DNA from: Rhizaria sp. SCN 62-66
Lineage: Eukaryota > Rhizaria, unplaced
Length of the DNA: 53,425 bases
Direction: 5' to 3'
Assembly (NCBI GenBank): GCA_001724265.1
Contig: MEDY01000280.1
Span: 1 to 53,425 of the forward strand
Below, one piece after another: positions 32,101 to 42,662 of this stretch. The notes beneath the pieces are model-generated. The model did not search any database, was not told the DNA's origin, and saw only the letters and a list, made by a program, of their open reading frames with translations. Within the stretch, counting starts at the first letter, position 1; each line of letters opens with the position of its first letter. Both the position numbers and the translations under genes were made by a program.

Positions 32101-35100
32101 ATACCGCGGCACTTGACTCCGACGCAGCTACATTTGCTCACGCCGCCGCCGCTGCCGCTGCGGAGCTGGTCTCTGGCGCAGTGACCCAAGTCGGCTACGG
32201 TGCCGGTGGTCCTGTCGCTGCGGCTGCTGAGGCACTGCTGCGCTCCGCTGTCAAGGAACTCCGGCGCCGCCGCGCGCCGCTCGCCCCGGCCCCGGCCACT
32301 GCGCCGACCGAGTCCGCACACGGCTCGATCGAGGAGGTGCTTTGTGCAGCGCCGACGCAGCGTCTGACCGCCCTTCTGTCTGCCGCGTTGGCAGTGGTGA
32401 ACGCTTGCTACCCGCACCCGCAGCCGGGCCCTGTGCTTGACCTCCCTGACCGCCTGTTCGCCTCAGTTGCCGGCGCATGGGCCGCTGCCACTGCGTCCGG
32501 TGGCGACGTCAAGGAGCTCACTCCCGAGCTCTACATGGCGCCTGCCGCGTTCGTCAACTCGGCTGGCGCGGACCTCGGCGTTCGCTCCGCACCCAGTCAG
32601 GTTCATCCCGTCTCCGCGGCTAATGACGACGCCTCTGTTGCTGCGGCTGCCGCTGCAGCGCGCGCCGCTGCTGCCCCCGCCGCTGTGCTGGGCCGTCGCC
32701 TTGCTGATGTCGAGCTGCCGCCGTGGGCGCAGGGCTCTCCCGAACGCTTTGTGGCGCTGATGCGGTCTGCGCTTGAGTCGCCGCACGTGACCGCGCACCT
32801 GCATCACTGGGTTGATCTCGTTTTCGGACTCAAGCAACGCGGTGCACTCGCAGCAAGCGCCCGTAATGTTTTTTTCGACGTCACTTACTTCGCCGGTCGC
32901 GACTGCCGCGTGCTTATTCCACCTGCTGCCGCCGCTGCTGCCGCAAACGCCGCACGCGCCGTGGCTCCCGCACCGCTGCCCGCGCCTGGTGAGGCGCGCC
33001 CGGCGGCTCGTGCGCGTGTTGAGGTGACTGCAGCGTTCCTTGACACGATTGAGGATTACGCTATGCGCAAGGCCATGAGCGACCAGATCGACTTCTTCGG
33101 AACTTGCCCCGCACAGATCTTTGCTACTCCGCACCCGCGTCACTGCCGAGCGCGTGCCGCGTTGCCGCCGGTGCCCCCGATGCTGCCGCCCCTCTATTGG
33201 TCGCGTGTACCTCGTGGTTCCGTCGCCACTGCCGGCTCTGGTGAGAACGCTACAGAGGATGACGTTACACACGCCAGTTGCCCCGTGATTCGTGTGAAGG
33301 ACGCCGCGCTGGCCGCACTCACGGTCTCGCTGCCGGAGCTGCTTGCACCCTCGCCGAGCGACACTGGCGCCGTGATCGTCGCTCCAACCCCCGTCGGCTC
33401 GTCAGCGCACGCGATCTCTGAAGCCCCGTTAACACCGTTCACGACGACGGTTGCTCCTGCTCCCGGTTCTGCCCCCGCAGTGCTGCCCCGCGCCACAGCG
33501 GCCGGCATGCAAACGATTGTGGCGTATGAGCCCTCGCAGGCGCTGCCGCGCGCGCTCGCGCTAACGGCTGACGGCGCGATCCTGACGATCACTGACGTCG
33601 ACAGTCCCAAGAACTCTGCCAAGGGTCGTTTCGCTGTTGCAAGTGGCGCAGTTACTGTGGGCAGTTTGGATCTGGCGCCTTGGCTGTTGGCTTGTGCGGC
33701 TCAGCTGTCCACCGCGGCTGCCACCCATGCCACAGCGGCCGCGCTTCGCCGGCTTGACTTCGATGACGCAGCCTTCGCGGCTGCTGACGCTGCTGCGACC
33801 GCCACGGACTCCGCTGCGTCTGCTGCTGAGCGTCAGCGCTGCAGTGCCGCCATCACTGCTGCGGTTGCCGCAGCAGCGACTGTGGCGACGGCGGAAGCTG
33901 CGCTCCGAGACGCGGAGAGTGCTGCGGCCGACCGCCGCGACGCGCTCCGTCGCCGGCGCGATCGCCGCGCGCGCCGTGCCGCCGCTGCGCGCGCTGCCGC
34001 TCTGGAAGATCCTGAGTCGAGCCCCCCGCGTGTCCGCACGGAGGACGGGAACTTGACGCCGCAACCGGATGTGCGGAGCCCCGTCGTTCCTGCTGGTTTG
34101 AACGTGCCTGTCCACGCGCACGAGAAGCCGGAGACGCCCGCGGAGGCTGCTGCTGAAGACGCCGCTGAGGCAGCCGAGGAGGCTGCTGCGAGAGTGGCTG
34201 GCGAGAAGGCGGCTGCTGCGCGCGCAGAGGTCCGCGCCGCGCACGCCACGGCAGCGTCGGCCGCTGCGCGGGCTGCTGACGCAACTAGTGACTCGTCTGC
34301 CGCGTCTGGTGCACGCGAAGGCGCCGCGAGTGCTCGCGCCCGCACCACGGCTGCGCGCCACGCCGCCAACATCCGGCTGCGGACCGCGCTTGCGCACGTG
34401 GAGATGGCGCTGTCACTTACTCCTACCGCACCCGTGACGGCCTCCGCGGCTCCCGCGGCCGAGCCTGCGTGGACGATGGGCTTTCTGCCGTCACCGCGCG
34501 CTGCTGCGGCCGGAGCTGCTGCCGCGCGCGCGCTGCTGCTGCTGCAGTCAGATGCGCAGGACATCTCGCGTCACAGCGAGGAGCCCACAGTCAGTGACAG
34601 CTGCGTTGTGCGCGTTTCCCCTGCCGCACTCGAGGCAGCTGCGGGCGCGACCGTGATTGTGCCTGCGTCTGCGGCGCGGAGCGCTGCGGCCTTGCTTGCG
34701 CTGTACTCTGAGCTTGACCGTGCGACGCACGCACCGCCCGCGCTCGCGCCCATCGTGACGCCCGCGGCCCTGCTCGCGCATCTGAATCCCGCCGCTCGCC
34801 GTCGTGGCCACGCGTCGATGCAGTTGAGCGAGGATGACACGCAAACTATTTTGACAGCAGTTGTCGCCGCTCTTTATCGCGCAACTGTTGCAGACGATCT
34901 CGCCAAGTTCTCTTCCCTAAGTACCGCCGTCAAGCTCCCATTGCACCCTGCGTTTGCGCCTTTGAACGTGTCCGCTCGTGGCGTACCGTCGATGATCTCG
35001 TCTGTATTGCTTCCCGCGCTCTATGTCGCAGCCATTGCAGCTTCAAGTGTTGTTGCATTGCCTGCACCTCGCGCGCTACCTGCACCGGTGCCTGCTGCCG

Positions 35101-38100
35101 TAGCAATGCTGTCCGCTGCACTGCACGCTGGCCCTACTGCGCACACGAGCGCAGTGTACTTTTCGCTTCTTTCTGCTGCTCGCTCCGATGCGGCGAAGCC
35201 GTCGAAGCAAGGCAAGTCCCCGTGCGCCGCTCCTGATCAACGTCGCAGCGTCGCTGTCGAGCGTGCACCGCTGGTTGCTCCTGTCATTGTAGGCGCACAC
35301 CGGCTGGTGCTCACGGTCACCGCGACGGGCCAGCTCAACGTGCACTGTCAGAGCACTCGCACAGGCGCATTCACCACAGTTGCCACCGCTGCCGCTGCGG
35401 CCTTGGGTGCGCCTGCGACTGCTTTAACAGCTACTGTCGCACACCAATGCGCGCGCGCCGCATGGGCTCTGGTCGGTGGCGCGGACAGTACTGTCTCGCT
35501 CTGGCACATCGTCATCGGATCTGACACGGACGTGAAGTCGCCCACCGTTGCCCTCAACCGCCGCGGGATCTGGCACCCGCACTCGGCCGCGGCGGGCCCC
35601 GTGGTTGCGTTGAGCGTGGACGCCGCTTCCGGTCTGATGGCCTCGCTCGCGACGCACCACTGCCCCGCGAGCACAGCTGTGATGTCCACAGGCGGCGAAG
35701 TCGTCGTGCTGACTGCCGCGCTGCCGGCCTTCGCGGCGTCGGCGGCTGCTGCTGCAGCGACCCAAGTCGCCGCCACGGTTGCTGCGCGCGTGCACCTGCC
35801 GAATGACACCGCGCCCGAGGCACTCGTCATCGTGCCGGGGCCTGTGCCAACGGTTGCCGTCGCCGCTCGTGCGCTGCTTGTCCCGCGTGTTTTGACCGAC
35901 GACCGTGAGCGCCTCGCCATGCACACGCTGCTGACCGCCGCTCCGCAGCGCGCGGACGCTGCGCACGACGCCGCGGCCGCCAACGCAGGCGTGCCTGCTG
36001 GCGTCGCGGTGCCGCTCATCGCGAGCCTGCCGCCCGTGTTCAACACCGCACCTGCGCACCGCAGCGAGACGACGCAGCGCTGGGGCTCGGACGTGTTGAT
36101 GCTCTTCTCGGTGCTCGACGGCACCGGCCGCCTGCTGCGCCGGGTCCAGTGTCGCGACAGGCTCACTGTGCTCACCGTGACTCCCGCTGCTGCACATGAG
36201 ACGTTTACTGCGGCTGCTTCGCCTGCCTCAGCCACGCCGAGCAACGCACTCGTGCCCAGCGGGTCCTCTTTCGCGTCGTCCGCTGCTGCCGCCGCCGCTG
36301 CTGCTGCGGCTGAGGCTGATACCGCGGCCGCTGTGACGGCTGCGCAGACTGAGCTCGCCGCCGCGACGGGTACTTCGTCCGTGGCGCTCAACCCGGCCGC
36401 GTTCCACGTCGTCACCGGCGGCCTCAGTGGTCGCGTGACGGTTTATGACGCGAGTCTGACGCCACTCACAACGTCTGCCAGCACAGGTTCAGGCGCTGCT
36501 GCCGCGCTTGCTCTTGCCGTTACCAGTCCTGCCCCGGACACGTCCGTGCTCGCCGCCCCGCAGCGCGCCGTGCTGAACCGCCTTGCGCGCACCCTCTCCC
36601 GCGGGCTGCATCTCGACGAGCCCCTGTGGGCGCTGGCACACACCGCAACTGGCGACGGCGCGAGCGCGCGCATTGCTAGGGGCGATGACGCGACTGGACA
36701 AAACAACGCCGACGATGATGATGACTATACTGACGCGCCCGTGACCGCTGGTATCAACCGCGGCGCTGTCTCGACTTCGGCCGGCCCGCGTGGCGTTGTT
36801 GCCCTCACTGTGCAGCAGCCACCAAAGATCAGTACTTCCGTGGCAGCTGCTCCGGGTGCGCTGCCCGTGCGGATTGCGCAGTCTGCTGCCGCCGCAGTGT
36901 GCGCTGCGGGGGCTGCGACAGCGACTGGTGCGAACGCGGCTGCTGCCAGCGGCGGCGCGAACGCTCGCACTGCGCTGCTGCCGACCCCAGCCGAGGTTGC
37001 GGCTGGCTTCGCTGCTGTGGGCGCGACGGTGGTTTCGCAAACCGTGGCATACCCTGCCTGTGGGGCTGCCGCGACTGTCTCTGCGGCTAACGCTGCGGCG
37101 ACCGCTGCGGCTGCCGCAGTGTCCGCGATCGACACCAGCCACGGCATTCCACTCAAGACCGCCGAGTCTGCGCGCTCCGAGGCCGCTGATGTGTGCCACA
37201 TTCCCTTCTCGTTGTTGCTTTCCCCTGAGCAGCAGCAGGCGCTGCCTGTGATGCCGCTCACGCGTGCCACGCGCTCGCCATCTATGGGATCCCCCACTGC
37301 CGGTGGCCTCGGTGCGACTGCAAGTGGAGGGTCGCCGCCGCGTCTGTCTGGCGCGAGTCCGCGCTCCGGGCCCAGCACCACCGCTGCGCTGACTGAAGAG
37401 GCTCTGCTGGTGCTTGCGCCGCTGGCCGTGGCGACTACCGCGCCCGCGTCTGCTGTCGCGTCGTCTGGACCCGCTCTGCTGTCGATTCCGTCGTCGTCAT
37501 TCTCGTCATCCGTGTCTGCTGCAGCGCTGCCGAGCCCCGGCGGCGCGTATCGCCAGTGGGCGACGTCGTCATCGCCCATCCCGCCTGCGTTTGCCTCTGC
37601 GTCGCCGCATGCGCATACGTCGGCATCCGGCTTTGCCAACGCACGCGGCAGCCCCGCAGGCTCGGTCACGGGCCCTAGTGCCGGTCCAGCGGGCGCTCGT
37701 TCGTCTGTGACGACCAGCGCTGGTGGCTATCTGCGCCGCGCGCTTGGCATTCTCACTTCAGCTGCGAACGCGATGCCTGGCACTGTTGCAGTCAACGGGC
37801 TCTCAGCTGCTGAGGCCGCTGCGGCTGCCGATGCCGCGACGACCGCTGCCGCTCTCGCACTGGCGTCTGCGTCTGGCGCCCCCACGCTGCGCTCGCGTGT
37901 GACAGTTGGTGCACTCGCCACTGCCGCGACGGTCCCTCTTGGTATTTCGGCCTTCACTGCGCACGCGCGTCCCGACACGTTTGCAAACGAGGCGGCGACT
38001 GCGCTTGCCACCGCTGTTTCACTGGCGCAGCTGTCCCCCTCGACACTCGCTGCCTCACGCGGCTCGCGTGGTGGCAGCGTCGGTGGCTTCTCGTTCTCAC

Positions 38101-40691
38101 ACTCTGGCTCTTTAGGTTCATTCCTGTCACCCCACGGCGGGCTCACGCTGGCCGCATCAGGCCCTGGCTCTCCTCAGGGGGCGCCAGCAGGCACCGCTCG
38201 GCTGTCCTTGCTGTCGCCCACGTCGCCCTTCGCTGGGACGCAGCGTCTTTCTCAATCGCCTCCCCTTGCTCGCGCGGGTATCGCAGGCTCTCCACCGCTG
38301 CAGCAGTCTGCGCTGCCCGCAGCAGCCGCCGACAGCTCTCCCAGTGTTGACAGCAGCGCCGACTCTGCTGCGCTCGCCGCGTCCACGCAACCGCCGTCGT
38401 CCGCCGCGCTTGCCGCGTCGCAGGCGCTCACCGCGCTGCTGGCCGAGGCCGCTGAGCAGAACGGCGCGCCGCGCCTCGGCTCTGCTGCGGGCGCGACCGC
38501 GCTTGGCCGGCTGCTGCGCAAGCTTGCCACGGGCTCCGGCGCGGATGCCGTCACTGCCATGTCGGCCGCTGGCGCCGCCGCTGGTTGGCAGCGCCACTCG
38601 CGCAGCAGCTTCGCGGCTGCCGTTGCACCCGGTGGCCTCGGCTCGATCGCACTCTCTGCCGCTGCGGCTGCGGGCGGCGTGCTTACTGTCACCCCCGCCG
38701 TCACCGCGCTCGCTCTGACGGTCGGTCCCCGCGACGCGCAGCCGCTCGCACCCACCGTGACGCCGCAGTGCGCCGACGCCGCCGCCCCGGTCCACACGCC
38801 GGAGCGACTGCTGTCTCTCGCTGCAGTGGTTGCGGAGCCCTGGGTTCCTGCGACCGTCGTCGCTCGCGTCGCGCGCAGGCACGCCGCCGCCGCTGCGGTC
38901 CTAAGCGCCGCCGCAGTCGCCATGGGCGCCAGCGCGAGCAGCAGCACTGACGTCAGTCGCGCTGCGGCGACGCGTGTGTACCTCGCGGCGCCCAGCTCGG
39001 CCCCCGTCGGTGCGATGACCGCTGTCGATCCGCTTGCGGTCGCTGCCGTGCACGGTCTGCTGGCGACCAGCGCGGCTGCCGGTAGCGTCTCGTTCGCGGC
39101 TGTCGGTCCCGAGGCTGTGGCCTCCGCTGGTGCCCCAGTGGCGGCCGACGCGGCCGTGCTTACAGTTGAGGCGCAGTCTGCGCCCGCAGCGCGCCGCCGC
39201 GACGCACTACTGCAGCTGCGCACCGCTGTTGCCGTGGCGGCGCGTGAGCAGGCGGTCGCGGTTTCCGCCGCGCTCAGTGCTGCTGTTGAGAGCGCGTTTG
39301 AGGAGGCCCGCGCCGCCGCCGCTCTCGCCGCCGAGGCTGAGGTGCACAAGGCGGCGGTGGCCGCTGCGATCGCTGAAGAGAACGCGCACGCCATTGCGGA
39401 AGCTGAGGTCGACACAATCACAGGTACCAAGTCGCCTGCTGATGCGCTGACCGCTTTCCTCGAAAGCTCCGATCCAGCAGTCACTGCACCCATCCCCATC
39501 GGGAGCAGCAACAAGACTGCCGTTGTTGCCTCTCCGACAACGCCTGCGCCCAAGGCGAGCCCCGTTGCCGACACCGGCAGGGAGCTCTTTATGCCTGTGG
39601 TCTCCGTGTCTACGGTGACTGTGCCCGACGTTCCTGTGACACCGCTGCCGACTCTCGAGACTCCTGGCTCGCTTGGTGACAGCGTTGCGACCCGGGCGCT
39701 CTCAGGTCGCCAGCAACGTGCGTTATTGGGCCAATTTATGTCGAGTGTCGTGGCCGCTACAGACGTGCTTACCGCTGCAGAGGAGGAAGGCTCTGCTGAT
39801 CTCTCTGCGTTTGTGCGCGCCGACGACGGTCCTGCACACGAGCGCGGCAGCGCCAGGTTGGTGCTGCTCGCGCTTTCTGTGCCTACTAGTGTACACAAAG
39901 CCGCACAGGTCGCCGCTGACGGTGACGACACCATCGATGACAGTGACGATGACGGTGAAGAGGGCGCCGCTGCCGAGTCGGAGTCTGCTCGCGAGAGTAT
40001 AAGTCTGGCGGAGCTGTTGCTGCCGCGCGGCGAGCGCCGCCTTGCGTGCGCCAGGCTCGGATTCTCGTCCGTGTTATCAGGCGCCCGGGCCTACGCCTCC
40101 GCTGTGCGTGCGGCCGAGCGCCGCGCGCACGAGGGCGCTGAAGAGCATGAGGTGCGCGCGCGCGTGCGCACTCGCACCCTCCGCGAGCTCGAGATTGCCG
40201 AGCTTGGCATCGCGGGCGATGAGGCCGCCGCCGTCGCTGCAGCGGAGGAGGACGAGCACCTCGGCCTTGCCGCGCGCGCGAGGGCTGCCCATGCGGCGAC
40301 GCTCGCGGCGCGCGGCGGCGTCACGCTCGCAGAAGGTGGGTTCAGTGCAGGTATTAGTCTTGCAACCCCGCCTGTTGCGGCCGAGCTTGCCAGGGTTGCT
40401 GCGGCCGCGCAAGCGGCTGTGGCGGCTGCAGCTGCTGCTGAAGCTGCGGCCGCGGCACAGGCTGCTGCCGAGGCCGAGGCTGCTGCTGTTGCCGCTGCGA
40501 CCGCCGCCGCCGCTGCGGAGGCTGATGCAGCGCGCCGGGCGGCTGGCAAGGGCTCATCGAGCAGCGGATGGCCCGGCTCTCCCGGCCAGAGCGACAACGA
40601 CGCTGCCGGATCCGCCGTAGGTGGCGAGGGCGACGGCAAGAAAACGGTCAAGGCACGTCTCTCGTCGGTCATTAACTGGTTCAAGAAGTAA
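14118..40691 (+). CDS. Giant BEACH-domain protein (LamG-like, PH-BEACH, BEACH, WD40), one in-frame TAG
   Basis: A 26,574-nt frame, 8,857 codon positions before TAA, open throughout except for TAG at 30234-30236. BEACH proteins act in vesicle, lysosome and membrane trafficking (LYST, neurobeachin and Lvs relatives). A concanavalin/LamG-like module lies at about 830-1075 (GYSFACWVRLP, LPRGRWCHVVLSH, LTLTVDGA). PH-BEACH lies at about 5020-5250 (VVLVTPLAQFKGVL, then PLSDLRRALPLRHL, ALELYFADARSYLFSF) with an acidic insert. BEACH lies at about 5395-6345: SNFDYLLELNLLAGRSFNDL, YPVFPWILSDYTS, FMYGSHYSSPMAVLHFLL, DVKELTPELYMAP, VELPPWAQGSPERFV, HHWVDLVFGLKQRG. It is spread over about 950 residues instead of about 280 by Ala/Ser-rich inserts. 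Degenerate WD40 blades follow (DSTVSLWHI, GGLSGRVTVYDA). No intron was found. The TAG lies between PH-BEACH and BEACH, and conserved wording resumes in the same frame, so the two parts belong to one gene. Confidence 0.92.
30234..30236 (+). other. In-frame TAG within the BEACH gene
   Basis: The frame reads ...RLRQRAS, TAG, YAARDACYTHL... and stays open for another 3,484 codons, so nothing but this codon separates the two halves. Options: a sense or read-through UAG, a sequencing error, or a short in-frame intron such as 30192-30236 (GTGCGT...CTAG, 45 nt). An alternative donor GTACGC at 30236 with an acceptor at 30328 would remove residues that match the BEACH N-terminus and is less likely. Confidence 0.9.
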
Positions 40692-41001
40692 GCTTCGAAA
40701 TCATTACTTCTTTATCACAATTGGACGGAAGCACGATTTCCTTTCAAAAAGCGTGTTTCTTTCCTCCGATACTTGTAGGAACATTGCTAAGTTTATAGAA
40801 CCTCATATATATTCATATTATCTGCTCAATGATTAATCAAAGGAAAGTCAATACATTTACGATTTACCGTCAAGATCTCTTAGCTGACTCACGTGTATTC
40901 TTAATCAAACTTAGTGGGAAAACTCCACATCATGACAATATCCAGCGCTGATGTGACTTAATATCACCGCCGCATTACTTCCACAAATCTAGTTGTTTTG
41001 T
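40692..41001. other. Convergent spacer between BEACH and DUF1761-like genes
   Basis: 310 bp of AT-rich DNA holding the 3' ends of two converging genes. No other feature is seen. Confidence 0.6.
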
Positions 41002-41557
41002 TTACTTTGCGAAGAGGTACATGGAGCGGAAGCAGTAGAGCGTGCCAGCCATGACGCCGTGCTGAAGCACGTTGAACAGGATGTCGACAAAGAAGAGCGC
41101 GGGATCGGCGCCGGTAAAGAGGTAGTTGTGCGCGATTGCTGTGCCGGCGATGCCGCCGCCTGTGACGAGTCCACGCGTGATGGCGCCCGCGAACGAGGCC
41201 GGGATGCCGATGAGCTTGGCCAGCACGAGAGCGGAGATGAAGTTGATCATGAAGGCCTTGATCATGAGCTCGAAGGACGGACCCTTGCTAGCGGGGCGCT
41301 GCGAGTATTTAGTCCACAAGGGCAGGAACATGAAGCGGCTGTAGAACAGCGCTATGGGGCGGCAATGGGCAAGAACAAGATAGGATGTGAGACGGGGCGG
41401 GAGTGGGATGAGGTAAGAGATCCGACTCGATACAACTTGATCATGAAGAGGCACTGCATCAATGACATACAAAAGACGTACCACCAAACAGGACGCCGGC
41501 TACAGCCGAAAAGCAAATACCGGAGAACTCGGTTAACATGCTCGGAGAACCAAACAT
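41002..41557 (-). CDS. Small multi-pass membrane protein, DUF1761-like
   Basis: 141 residues from two exons: 41557-41482 (25 codons plus 1 nt), intron 41481-41352 (GTACGT...CCATAG, 130 nt), and exon 2 41351-41002 ending in TAA. The spliced frame joins FSAVAGVLFG to ALFYSRFMFLPLW, making one continuous first helix, which supports the splice. Four hydrophobic segments are visible at about 12-30, 50-67, 72-92 and 98-125, with ISALVLAKLIGIP and FFVDILFNVLQHGVMAGT typical of short four-helix membrane proteins. The FG...YS/LW wording near the first helix recalls DUF1761, a mostly bacterial family of unknown function. It has no signal cleavage site or known catalytic motif. The membrane call is firm; the family call is moderate. 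Confidence 0.68.
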
Positions 41558-42511
41558 TGTTGCTGCACGAAGGCGCGAAGTGACAAGCAAGCATAGACGC
41601 AAGGATGAGAGTCAATCTCCAAGATATCATGGTGCGTCAGCAAACGATTATTATTTTCCAGTGGCTTGCCTTATAGATAATAAAGATATACTTAGAGATT
41701 ACTTGAAGTGAAGATATATCTGCCGTATTATTCTCTTCTATGACTCTGTCAGTCTCGCCCTGAATCATCTGACTGTTCGTGCGAGCAACTTGAAAAAAAC
41801 TGGTGAGCAGCAGTACGAACAACAACTGATTGAAACATACATGCGCTTATATCTAGCTCTCGAATAAGTCGCGTACCGTGCTCACCAGAAACCTATGATA
41901 GAAAACGTACTTGTTCTCCTGTGCACATTCAAGCGAAAATGAATGCATTACAATCACGCCGTTGCTTGGAGCCAGCGTGGATGTGGCGCGCATTTTTATT
42001 CCATAACGCTTCTATCGTTCTTTTTTGTGATACATCGATTTTTAAGCTGATTCTGTTGTGCTAGCAGCTTCTGTGTGATCACGGGGAGCGTCATGTCGTG
42101 AGAGGCATCAACCACTGGCTATACAAAGCCATGGAACTGCTTGTAAAAGCCCCACAAGCGCAATATACGTCAAGATGTGAAATTGATTGGTTACAGTATA
42201 TAATAATCAGAAGCGAACTCTCATCCTGATAGCAGTGACGTGTACATCAGCAGTCATGGTCGTCCCTTTGGGATTTCCAAGACGCAGCAAAAGTTATGAA
42301 ACAGGGAATATAACCCTCAATAAAAGGCCTGAGTGCGTATCATTTAAATAAAAATAATCAATTGCATATAATAAAAATGAAGATATGCAAATACATATTT
42401 TACAGTATAATCAACAATCGGAAACCAATGCTTGATTAATATTCTACTTTCGTTCGTGAGTGCTTGGGTAGTCAAAATTTTGCTGGATCCAAGTGACCGT
42501 GGTCAGGTCGA
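41558..42511. other. AT-rich spacer upstream of the U1 gene
   Basis: About 950 bp with no coding potential. It should hold the DUF1761-like promoter (minus strand) and the upstream control region of the U1 gene. An ATGCAAAT octamer-like word occurs near 42384, about 125 nt before U1; without relatives its meaning is open. Confidence 0.5.
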
Positions 42512-42662
42512 GTACTTACCTACCTAAGACTGATCCGTGATCAAGAAGGCGGATGTCTCTGACTGCTATTCGTGCTTACACGCCTCGCGAGTGGTTGTTC
42601 GGAAAGCTTCGGCTTGGGTCCAATAGTTGGCAAAGGGGACCTTGCATTCGTGCGGGACCCCG
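42512..42662 (+). ncRNA. U1 spliceosomal snRNA
   Basis: About 151 nt (human U1 is 164). It recognises 5' splice sites. The 5' end reads GTACTTACCT, the ACUUACC splice-site-pairing sequence. Stem-loop I is ATCCG...CGGAT around TGATCAAGAAGG, matching the conserved U1-70K binding loop GAUCANGAAGG. A CGTG-CTTA-CACG hairpin and AAGC-TTCG-GCTT follow in the stem II/III region; the classical U1A loop AUUGCAC is not evident. AATAGTTGG (about 42622-42630) sits where the Sm site should be. Stem-loop IV, GGGGACC...GCA-TTCG-TGC...GGGACCCC, closely follows the human 3' hairpin, including its UUCG loop. Seven T residues (42663-42669) come immediately after. The order and wording of all these elements make the identification strong; the exact ends are within a few bases. 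Confidence 0.93.

Noticed and set aside
38252-39934. Long antisense open frames across the BEACH gene (for example 560 codons here, and others of 300 to 480 codons)
   Set aside because: GC-rich, Ala-codon-dominated sequence leaves complementary frames open. Their translations are low-complexity Ala/Ser/Arg and lack domains, while the sense frame carries conserved BEACH blocks.
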